Assembly (NCBI GenBank): GCA_002482415.1
Contig: DLFY01000039.1
Coordinates: forward strand, 5,919 to 11,029
Direction: 5' to 3'
Source: Phycisphaerales bacterium UBA7708
GTDB taxonomy: Bacteria > Planctomycetota > Phycisphaerae > Sedimentisphaerales > Anaerohalosphaeraceae
Length of the DNA stretch: 5,111 bases
Of this stretch, positions 1 through 5,111 are shown piece by piece; the stretch's first letter is position 1; each line of letters begins with the position of its first letter. The translations under genes and the position numbers were made by a program. The notes beneath the pieces are model-generated. The model was not told where the DNA came from. It did no database searches and worked only from the letters and a program-made list of their open reading frames with translations.

Positions 1-66
1 TGTTACCGCCCTTGGTGACAACATAAAACATTGCTGTATATATACTTAAAAACATCATGGCAATTT

Positions 67-81
67 TGCCCCAACAGGGCA
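67..81. repeat. small inverted repeat (possible hairpin)
   Basis: TGCCC at 67-71 and GGGCA at 77-81 are perfect reverse complements around the five-base loop CAACA. The + strand continues TCTTGATTTTG, which is T-rich but not a clean run of T. It could therefore be a weak terminator for a gene upstream of the window, or simply a chance hairpin. Confidence 0.3.
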
Positions 82-133
82 TCTTGATTTTGATTATAAC
101 CATCCCGTAAAAATCACATCATTCACATTGCTT

Positions 134-157
134 TTTTGTCGGCTGCAGCAGAAAAGA
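134..157. promoter_or_regulatory. imperfect 24-bp palindrome, candidate protein-binding site
   Basis: The site is centred on the perfect octamer GCTGCAGC (142-149). Symmetry continues outward: C140/G151 and T139/A152 pair after one mismatch, then T137/A154, T136/A155 and T134/A157. Nine of twelve positions are Watson-Crick symmetric. It lies 23 bases upstream of the putative -35 element, a position that would suit an activator or an auxiliary operator. It lacks the central CG typical of LacI-family operators, so the cognate protein is unclear. Confidence 0.3.
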
Positions 158-180
158 CGAACGGGAATCGAAAAAATAAA

Positions 181-208
181 GTGACTCTATCCTGTTTTAG
201 GCTATAAT
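181..208 (+). promoter_or_regulatory. sigma70-like promoter of the sugar operon
   Basis: A perfect TATAAT -10 hexamer sits at 203-208. GTGACT at 181-186 matches four of six bases of the TTGACA -35 consensus, with a 16-base spacer. Transcription would start near 215, giving a leader of about 48 bases before the permease ATG at 263. It is the best promoter candidate ahead of the four co-directional genes. The match is by eye against the general housekeeping consensus; promoters of the likely host phylum are less well characterised. Confidence 0.55.
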
Positions 209-218
209 CAGGTTATTG

Positions 219-229
219 AATTCGCAATT
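219..229. promoter_or_regulatory. AATT-CGC-AATT dyad, candidate operator
   Basis: AATTCGCAATT is an inverted repeat (AATT, three bases, AATT) starting about eleven bases after the -10 element. It therefore overlaps the expected first transcribed bases, a typical place for a repressor to act. A copy differing by one base occurs at 1293-1303 in the permease-rbsK gap. Whether the LacI-family protein encoded at the right end binds here is inference. Confidence 0.3.
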
Positions 230-250
230 GCAGGCAAAGAAGTTGATTTA

Positions 251-256
251 AGGAGG
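251..256 (+). promoter_or_regulatory. perfect Shine-Dalgarno for the permease
   Basis: AGGAGG is fully complementary to the anti-Shine-Dalgarno core of 16S rRNA and ends six bases before the ATG at 263. This fixes the permease start and argues against the overlapping frame that opens at a GTG at 256, inside this element. Confidence 0.8.
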
Positions 257-262
257 TGTCAC

Positions 263-1273
263 ATGGTCATCGTCGAAGCGTATTCTGTAGCAGTCCTGAT
301 GTGTATTATTACCATGCTATGCTGGGGCTCATGGGCAAACACCCAGAAGCTGGCCAGCCGGGAATGGCGTTTTCAATTGTTTTACTGGGATTATGCCATT
401 GGGGTCCTGCTGTTTTCACTGGTGCTGGCGTTTACCCTCGGCAGCATGGGCACCGGCGGACGGAGTTTTATCCCCGATTTAAAACAGGCGTCCTCATCAG
501 CTCTCGGGTCGGCATTTCTGGGAGGCATCATCTTCAATCTGTCCAATATTTTACTGGTCGCGGCAATCGATATCGCGGGGATGGCGGTGGCGTTTCCAAT
601 CGGCGTCGGCCTGGCCCTGGTCATCGGTGTCATCACCAACTATGACCCGGCAACCTCCGGCAATGCGACGATTCTGTTTGCGGGTGTAGCTTGCGTTGTT
701 CTTGCTATTATTCTGGACGCCATCGCCTATCGGAAATTATCCCCGGAAAGCAAAACCACCGCCAAGGGGATTATTATTTCGATAGCCGCGGGTGTCTTGA
801 TGGGCTTTTTCTATCGTTTCGTGGCCGGAGCCATGGGAACCCTGTCGGATGGTAAGGTGCTGGAAGCCGGCAAACTCAGTCCTTATACTGCAATTGTCCT
901 GTTTTCGCTGGGGCTGTTTGCTTCGAATTTCCTGTGGAACAGTATTGTGATGATCAAGCCCTTCACCGGCCAGCCGGTGCCCTTCAGCGATTATTTCACC
1001 AAAGGCAGCCCGCGTCTGCACCTGGTAGGAATACTGGGGGGCATGATATGGAATCTGGGCATGTCATTCAGTATTATCGCTGCCGGGGCCGCCAGCTTTG
1101 CGATTTCCTACGGCTTAGGACAGGGTGCCACGATGGTAGCTGCATTCTGGGGTGTATTTATCTGGAAAGAATTTCAATCCGCCCCCAGGGGCACAAATAA
1201 ACTGCTCCTGTTGATGTTTGTTTTCTATATCGTGGGACTGGCTCTAATCATTATTTCCAAGCTGTCAAAATAG
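263..1273 (+). CDS. GRP-family monosaccharide (ribose/glucose-type) permease
   Basis: The product is 336 aa and predicted to sit in the inner membrane, importing a free monosaccharide, probably by ion-coupled secondary transport. About ten hydrophobic segments can be read, near residues 7-25, 38-59, 80-101, 105-126, 136-153, 168-190, 208-231, 252-273, 276-300 and 312-333. This fits the ten-helix GRP sugar uptake family of the drug/metabolite transporter superfamily. The motif CWGSWANTQKL in the first helix region (residues 20-30) and the FNLSNILLVAAI stretch (91-102) are recalled features of GRP-type proteins, often auto-annotated as 'multidrug DMT permease'. The start is fixed by a perfect Shine-Dalgarno. 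It is the first gene after the promoter, 47 bases ahead of a ribokinase, which makes ribose or a related pentose the likeliest substrate. The family call is firm; the substrate is inferred from the neighbour. There is no sign of truncation. Confidence 0.9.
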   Translation: MVIVEAYSVAVLMCIITMLCWGSWANTQKLASREWRFQLFYWDYAIGVLLFSLVLAFTLGSMGTGGRSFIPDLKQASSSALGSAFLGGIIFNLSNILLVAAIDIAGMAVAFPIGVGLALVIGVITNYDPATSGNATILFAGVACVVLAIILDAIAYRKLSPESKTTAKGIIISIAAGVLMGFFYRFVAGAMGTLSDGKVLEAGKLSPYTAIVLFSLGLFASNFLWNSIVMIKPFTGQPVPFSDYFTKGSPRLHLVGILGGMIWNLGMSFSIIAAGAASFAISYGLGQGATMVAAFWGVFIWKEFQSAPRGTNKLLLLMFVFYIVGLALIIISKLSK

Positions 1274-1292
1274 CACCGTTCATACCCTCTCT

Positions 1293-1303
1293 AATTCGGA
1301 ATT
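1293..1303. promoter_or_regulatory. AATT-CGG-AATT dyad in the permease-rbsK gap
   Basis: AATTCGGAATT is a perfect inverted repeat (AATTC, G, GAATT) lying 18 bases before the rbsK start. It matches the promoter-proximal dyad at 219-229 at ten of eleven positions. It may be a second operator for the same regulator. AT-rich sequence makes a chance match possible. Confidence 0.25.
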
Positions 1304-1320
1304 TATGACCGGAGAACCCT

Positions 1321-2241
1321 ATGAATAAAAAGATCGTTGTCGTCGGCAGCAGCAACACGGATATGATTTTACAAATGAAGCGAATCCCCAAACCCGGGGA
1401 GACTCTCCTGGGAGGACAGTTTTCGACCGCCGCCGGCGGCAAGGGGGCCAATCAGGCCGTTGCCGCCGCAAGAGCCGGAGGCGATGTGACCTTTATCGCC
1501 CGCGTGGGCAATGATATGTTCGGGAAGCAGGCGGTTGAAGGATTTGGCAAAGATGGAATTCATACCGAATTCGTCTTTACTGACCCTGTCAAGCCGTCCG
1601 GCGTAGCCCTGATATTTGTTGCCGAGGACGGACAGAACAGCATCGGCGTGGCATCCGGGGCTAATGCTGAATTATCGGTTGATGATATCCAAAAAGCCCG
1701 AGCGGTAATTGCATCAGCCGATATCCTCCTGATGCAGTTGGAAACACCCCTTGAAACGGTTCAGGCTGCAGCGAAAATTGCCGCCGAAAGAAATATCTGC
1801 GTGATACTGAATCCCGCCCCGGCACAGCCTTTGAGCGATGAGATTCTCAAAAACGTGTCCATTTTGACCCCGAATGAGAGCGAAACGCAGATATTGACAG
1901 GCATCGAAGTCACGAATGCCGCCACTGCCGAATGTGCGGCTAAAACTCTCCACCAGCGAGGCGTCAAAACAGTAATCATAACCATGGGTGCTGCCGGAGC
2001 TTATGTCTATTCGACCGAATTTAAGGGGGTGATTCCAGCGTTCCCGGTCAAAGCGGTTGACACCACTGCTGCGGGCGACGTGTTTAATGGAGCATTGGCG
2101 GTAGCTTTTGCCGAGAGCAGGAATTTAAAGAACTCCGTGCGTTTTGCCAATGCGGCCGCGGCCTTATCGGTAACCCGTCTGGGGGCGCAGACTTCCGCTC
2201 CCAAATGGAATCAGATTATGGATATGTTGTCTGAAAAATAG
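1321..2241 (+). CDS. rbsK: ribokinase (PfkB family)
   Basis: This cytoplasmic kinase is predicted to transfer phosphate from ATP to D-ribose, giving ribose 5-phosphate for the pentose phosphate pathway. The 306-aa length is normal for ribokinase. Visible landmarks in order are NTD at 12-14 (sugar-binding Asp14); the first PfkB signature with GGKGAN at 39-44; QLE at 139-141; NPAPA at 164-168; TPNESE at 183-188 with the N185/E188 pair that contributes to nucleotide and metal handling; TMGAAG at 221-226; and the second PfkB signature DTTAAGD at 247-253, whose Asp253 is the expected catalytic base. The late RLGAQTS segment (286-292) resembles the ribokinase GAQ region near the monovalent-cation site. 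GGAG at 1311-1314, six bases before the ATG, supports the start. Placement directly after a sugar permease fits trapping of the imported sugar. Other PfkB sugar kinases are possible, but the motif set is distinctly ribokinase-like. Confidence 0.93.
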   Translation: MNKKIVVVGSSNTDMILQMKRIPKPGETLLGGQFSTAAGGKGANQAVAAARAGGDVTFIARVGNDMFGKQAVEGFGKDGIHTEFVFTDPVKPSGVALIFVAEDGQNSIGVASGANAELSVDDIQKARAVIASADILLMQLETPLETVQAAAKIAAERNICVILNPAPAQPLSDEILKNVSILTPNESETQILTGIEVTNAATAECAAKTLHQRGVKTVIITMGAAGAYVYSTEFKGVIPAFPVKAVDTTAAGDVFNGALAVAFAESRNLKNSVRFANAAAALSVTRLGAQTSAPKWNQIMDMLSEK

Positions 2242-2313
2242 GATTGCTTATTGATGGAAGGCTGTTTTTATAAAGACAAGTTAAGTTCACAAGACAATGT
2301 TTTAGAGACTGCT

Positions 2314-3309
2314 ATGAATTCCAAAGAACGTATGGATGCCATTTTGCATGGTCGGCCTTATGACAGGCCCGCTGTGACGCCCATCTTTATGGCCTGGGCG
2401 GCCCATTTTGTGGGGCACACCTACCGTGAATACTACCTTGACGGCGACGTCCTGGTCAAGGCTCAGTTGGCGGTTGTCAGGGAATTCCAACTGGACCAGA
2501 TCAGCGCCATCAGCGATCCGTGGCGGGAAGCTGCCGATTTCGGCATGGAGTTTGAGTATCCCGAACAGGGTGTCGGAAAACCAATCCGGCATCTGATTCA
2601 AACGCCCGCTGATATCCAGAAATTAAAACCAGTCAATATCCATAACAGCCGCCGGATGCTTCAGCGTGTCCAGAGTGTAGAGGCCATGGCCGCGGCGGTC
2701 GGTTCCACGCACAGCGTTCTGGGGTGGGTGGAAGGCCCGTTTGCCGAATATGCCGACCTGCGCGGGGTCGAGAACGCCCTGATGGACCTGATGGACAGGC
2801 CGGAACTGTTTCAGGAGGCCGGGCAGGTTCTCTTGTGTAATGCCATTGATTTTGCGATAGCCCAAATCCAGGCCGGGGCGGATATGATCGGCATTGGCGA
2901 TGCGGCCGCCAGTCTGATTGGGCCGGACTTGTATGAACAATTTGTCTTGTCGTTTGAAAGCCAATTGATTGACGCCATCCATAACGCCCGCGGTCGTGTC
3001 AAGCTGCACATTTGCGGCAATATCAATTCTATCCTTCCGTTTATGGTTCACACCGGCGCAGACATCATCGATGTGGACTGGATGGTTCCGCTGGATGAGG
3101 CCAGGCAGAAAGCAGGACCCGATGTCGTTCTATGCGGTAATGTCAATCCGTCCGGAATTTTGCTGGAGGGGACACCACAGCAGGTCGCTGAAGCCGCTCA
3201 GAATTGTTTGCAGAAAGGCGGCTCGCGGTTTATCCTGATGCCGGGATGTGAGGTCCCGCCGGGTACGCCCATCGAGAATCTTCGGGCTTTGTGTGCTGCG
3301 GTTCTTTGA
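2314..3309 (+). CDS. uroporphyrinogen decarboxylase-fold protein, MtaA/CmuA-like
   Basis: From ATG 2314 the product is 331 aa, a cytoplasmic TIM-barrel protein of the URO-D superfamily. It opens with NSKERMDAILHGRPYDRPAV (residues 2-21), the usual start of this family. Later blocks are EGPFAEYADL (140-149), GADMIGIGDAAASLIGP (188-204), HICGN (232-236), LCGNVNPSGIL (273-283) and MPGCEVPPGTP (309-319). His232, Cys234 and Cys312 reproduce the His-x-Cys...Cys zinc pattern of cobalamin methyltransferases such as MtaA. The RQAGRY-type motif of the true haem-pathway decarboxylase near the N-terminus is absent. The activity may be zinc-dependent methyl transfer or something undescribed; no corrinoid protein is encoded nearby. 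The frame also offers TTG 2251 and ATG 2254, with AGGA at 2240-2243, adding about 20 residues unlike the family. I prefer 2314 on protein similarity, although its own ribosome site is weak. It sits in the sugar operon, 31 bases before the next gene. Confidence 0.82.
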   Translation: MNSKERMDAILHGRPYDRPAVTPIFMAWAAHFVGHTYREYYLDGDVLVKAQLAVVREFQLDQISAISDPWREAADFGMEFEYPEQGVGKPIRHLIQTPADIQKLKPVNIHNSRRMLQRVQSVEAMAAAVGSTHSVLGWVEGPFAEYADLRGVENALMDLMDRPELFQEAGQVLLCNAIDFAIAQIQAGADMIGIGDAAASLIGPDLYEQFVLSFESQLIDAIHNARGRVKLHICGNINSILPFMVHTGADIIDVDWMVPLDEARQKAGPDVVLCGNVNPSGILLEGTPQQVAEAAQNCLQKGGSRFILMPGCEVPPGTPIENLRALCAAVL

Positions 3310-3340
3310 AACACAGGCGGCCCGATTGACAGGAAAAATA

Positions 3341-4306
3341 ATGACAGATAGAATTTGGATTGTATTGCTGCTGGTTTACGGCTCAGCCGTTTACGCTGTC
3401 TCGGACAGCAACGACATCGCAACGGAACTGATTCAAGACACGCACTTTACACAGGGCTTCCGCGTAATTGCTCCCCAGCATGGTGTGCGAGTTGTCGAAG
3501 GGTATTTGAACCGGAATAAACACACTCAATCCGTCTGGGATCTGGTGCAGTGGCACAGTCGATACACCATCAGCAAGGCGGAGGTTCAGGAACTGGACGC
3601 AGGAGCCAGACGGTTTTCAAACGAGGCCAAAAGCATCACGATTTGTCCGCCCGGAAGAGACCTTTCGGATTTGGTATTAATGCTGGATTCACGGCCTGAA
3701 TTCGAGGGCAAATTCAGGCAGGACGGGCAGCCCTGGCCTCATCTGCTGGTTGAACAGGCCATCGCAAACTGCCCTTCCATGGCGGAATTGAAGAGCCTGA
3801 AGTTTCACATTGAGGCAAGGCTGATTGAAGCAGAATACAATATGGGTGAAGGCAACAGGCCCAGCAGTCATACCGCACAGGTGCCTTTTGTCCTCACAAT
3901 CCAGAATTGCAGCAACAAATCCCCCGGATATGGCGATTTCGGCTGGTTTATTATCCCCTTGTATGACCATCGTTACCGTGACTGGCCGGAATATATTGCT
4001 CAGGACACTGCCGATCCTTCGCAAAAAATGATCTACACCCCCGGCGCTAAGGCCTGCGGGGTCAAGAGCCTGCATGATCGGGAATGGGTCACGGTGGATA
4101 CCGATATACTGCCGATTCTTCTTAAGGGCATGGACGAATCCTGGGCACGGGGCTATCTGGCCGGCTCCCGGGATCTAAGCGATTATCGCATCAGCAGCAT
4201 CAATCTCGGCTGGGAAGTCACAGGCCTTGCCAAAGCATCCATTCAAATTCGAAACCTGGGCCTCAAAGCCGTATTTACAGACTGCAGCAAACACAAGACT
4301 GATTGA
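3341..4306 (+). CDS. secreted protein of unknown function
   Basis: This is a 321-aa protein with a clear N-terminal signal peptide: a short polar start (MTDR), a hydrophobic core at residues 5-18 and an A-V-Y-A cleavage site after about residue 19, with no lipobox cysteine. It should therefore be exported and soluble or periplasmic. AGGA at 3331-3334, six bases before the ATG, and the signal peptide support this start over an in-frame ATG at 3248, which would overlap the URO-D gene and bury the signal. The mature part alternates short strand-like stretches and is rich in aromatic residues. Distinctive blocks are QPWPHLLVEQAI (130-141), IQNCSNKSPGYGDFGWFIIP (187-206), LHDREWVTVDTDILP (244-258) and DYRISSINLGWEV (281-293). 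The look is of a beta-sandwich carbohydrate-associated protein, but I cannot name a family and see no definite catalytic motif. Five cysteines occur in the mature part (102, 144, 190, 239, 315). Its operon position suggests a role linked to the sugar source. Confidence 0.75.
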   Translation: MTDRIWIVLLLVYGSAVYAVSDSNDIATELIQDTHFTQGFRVIAPQHGVRVVEGYLNRNKHTQSVWDLVQWHSRYTISKAEVQELDAGARRFSNEAKSITICPPGRDLSDLVLMLDSRPEFEGKFRQDGQPWPHLLVEQAIANCPSMAELKSLKFHIEARLIEAEYNMGEGNRPSSHTAQVPFVLTIQNCSNKSPGYGDFGWFIIPLYDHRYRDWPEYIAQDTADPSQKMIYTPGAKACGVKSLHDREWVTVDTDILPILLKGMDESWARGYLAGSRDLSDYRISSINLGWEVTGLAKASIQIRNLGLKAVFTDCSKHKTD

Positions 4307-4342
4307 GCATTGAGTCATTCACCTGGTGTTCAGCTCTCATTG
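4307..4342. other. short convergent intergenic gap, no clear terminator
   Basis: These 36 bases separate two stop codons facing each other. Only a three-base-pair CAC/GTG stem and scattered TGAG/CTCA pairings can be drawn, with no GC-rich stem and no T-run in either direction. Termination of both transcripts must occur by another means or inside the opposing genes. Confidence 0.5.
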
Positions 4343-5111
4343 CTATATGGCAGGCCGTGTACTTTCGCGCACAACCAGTGCAGGCTCAACATAAATTGTC
4401 TTCGGCTCCGCCTTGTTCTCAAGCCGGTCCAGCAGCAGTTCCACACTTTTTATACCGATTTCCCGGGTGGGCAGACTGACGCTGCTTAATCGTGGTATGG
4501 TAAAATCGTCTTCGGGGGCATTATCGAACCCGATTACTGCAACATCGGCAGGAACATTCAAGCCCTTCTCGTGAAGACGCCGAATGGCCCCAAGAGCAAC
4601 CTCATCATCATAGGCAATGATAGCATCTATTTTCTTCCTGCTGTCAAGCAGTGCATCCACGGCCCCATAACCATGCTCAAGATATGATGTGTCTTGAGCC
4701 AGTTTACCGATGAGCGGCTCATGATATTTTTGAATCAATTCAGAGTACGCTTTCTTCCTAAGATGCATATCCGAATCATGGGAGGGACCGGCTATGAATG
4801 CTATGTGTTTTCTGTCCTGTCCAAGCAAATGATTTATCTGCAGTTGAACCCCCTTCTCATTATTGACATTGACAAATGAGACATCCTTGAATGCACCATC
4901 AATATCTCGGTCGTGAAAAAAACATCCAGTAACCACCGTTCGGATTTTATTGTCATACAAACGATCAAAAAAATCCCTGTTCATGGCCTTCATTGTACCG
5001 CACAGGATCAGCCCTTCAATACGATTTCGGATAAACGCCTCCCGGCACTTTTCATAGCCGGCCTCGGCGAGCATAATCAGTGGAAACAAGCCCCGGTTCG
5101 ACAGTTCCTGA
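4343..5111 (-). CDS. LacI/GalR-family transcriptional regulator (5'-partial)
   Basis: The visible part is 255 codons plus the TAG stop; the frame stays open to the window edge, so the TTG at 5089 is not a real start. By comparison with LacI/PurR proteins, about 80 residues are missing, including the helix-turn-helix and hinge. What remains is the periplasmic-binding-protein-like effector domain: RIEGLILCGT in the first subdomain, the HIAFIAGP strand, AIIAYDDEVALGAIRRL, then VPADVAVIGFDNAPEDDFTIP and LSSVSLPTREIG, ending in LVVREST. These are hallmark blocks of LacI/GalR sugar-responsive repressors, which bind a sugar or sugar phosphate and release or gain an operator. It converges on the sugar operon and is its obvious candidate regulator. 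Its own promoter lies outside the window. Family assignment is firm; effector and targets are inferred. Confidence 0.92.
   Translation of the reverse strand, partial: QELSNRGLFPLIMLAEAGYEKCREAFIRNRIEGLILCGTMKAMNRDFFDRLYDNKIRTVVTGCFFHDRDIDGAFKDVSFVNVNNEKGVQLQINHLLGQDRKHIAFIAGPSHDSDMHLRKKAYSELIQKYHEPLIGKLAQDTSYLEHGYGAVDALLDSRKKIDAIIAYDDEVALGAIRRLHEKGLNVPADVAVIGFDNAPEDDFTIPRLSSVSLPTREIGIKSVELLLDRLENKAEPKTIYVEPALVVRESTRPAI

Larger units (their letters stand above)
1..180. other. non-coding upstream region with no supported gene
   Basis: No convincing coding sequence lies here. All three + frames hit a stop within the first 48 bases, so if an upstream gene ends here, only its last few codons are in the window. 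The region is AT-rich, with a GTATATATAC palindrome at 36-45, a small GC hairpin at 67-81 and an imperfect dyad at 134-157. It most likely forms the distal part of the intergenic region before the sugar operon. Confidence 0.6.

Noticed and set aside
1..58. Short - strand reading frame from ATGs at 58 or 55 running off the left edge, as the start of a divergent gene
   Set aside because: Only about 19 codons are visible, there is no good Shine-Dalgarno and the residues give no recognisable family. It cannot be supported from the window, though a divergent gene is not excluded.
91..100. TATAAC at 95-100 as an alternative -10 box
   Set aside because: No acceptable -35 element lies 15-19 bases upstream, and it is much farther from the first gene than the perfect TATAAT at 203-208.
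256..645. 129-codon + frame overlapping the permease
   Set aside because: It begins at a GTG inside the Shine-Dalgarno of the permease, and its translation is Arg/Gly/His-rich with no family features. It is a shadow of the real gene.
2623..3051. 142-codon - strand open frame antisense to the URO-D-family gene
   Set aside because: The translation has no domain-like pattern, while the + strand frame has clear family motifs throughout. It is an antisense shadow.
2314..3309. Annotation as haem-pathway uroporphyrinogen decarboxylase (HemE)
   Set aside because: The N-terminal RQAGRY-type motif is missing and a His-x-Cys...Cys zinc pattern is present, pointing to the MtaA/CmuA side of the superfamily.
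3689..4075. 128-codon - strand open frame antisense to the secreted-protein gene
   Set aside because: There is no ribosome site or recognisable motif, and it lies inside a better-supported gene with signal peptide and Shine-Dalgarno.
4307..4342. Bidirectional terminator between the convergent genes
   Set aside because: No stem longer than three or four pairs and no T-run could be found.

Overview
The window reads as a bacterial carbohydrate-use locus of intermediate G+C. Four genes run in the same direction on the + strand, and a LacI/GalR-type regulator converges on them from the right and runs off the window edge. No phage, insertion sequence, CRISPR array, rRNA or tRNA was seen. The gene combination is a GRP-type monosaccharide permease, a ribokinase, a URO-D-fold protein that is not the haem enzyme, and a secreted protein of unknown family. 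It fits best with the Planctomycetota (Phycisphaerae-like), Lentisphaerota or Verrucomicrobiota, where such URO-D paralogues and GRP-type permeases are common. This placement is inference from protein style, not a proven assignment.

Layout. Positions 1-262 are non-coding as far as can be supported. They hold a sigma70-like promoter (TATAAT at 203-208), two dyad-symmetric candidate regulatory sites, a small hairpin, and a perfect Shine-Dalgarno at 251-256. The four genes are the sugar permease (263-1273), ribokinase rbsK (1321-2241), the URO-D/MtaA-like protein (2314-3309, possibly starting at 2251 or 2254) and the secreted protein (3341-4306). Gaps are 47, 9-72 and 31 bases. No internal terminator was seen, so one transcript is likely. 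After a 36-base convergent gap, the LacI-family regulator lies on the - strand from 4343 to beyond 5111, with its DNA-binding N-terminus outside the window.

How the genes may work together: the permease would bring a free monosaccharide, plausibly ribose, across the inner membrane. The ribokinase would trap it as the 5-phosphate, and the LacI-type protein would sense the sugar and repress the operon. The URO-D-family protein keeps the His-x-Cys...Cys pattern of zinc-dependent cobalamin methyltransferases such as MtaA, but no corrinoid protein is present here, so its role is open. The secreted protein may act outside the cytoplasm on or near the carbohydrate source, but nothing in its sequence identifies an activity.

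Most notable: two near-identical AATT-CG(C/G)-AATT dyads, one just downstream of the promoter and one in the permease-rbsK gap, are candidate operators. The two final operon genes are the least understood components.
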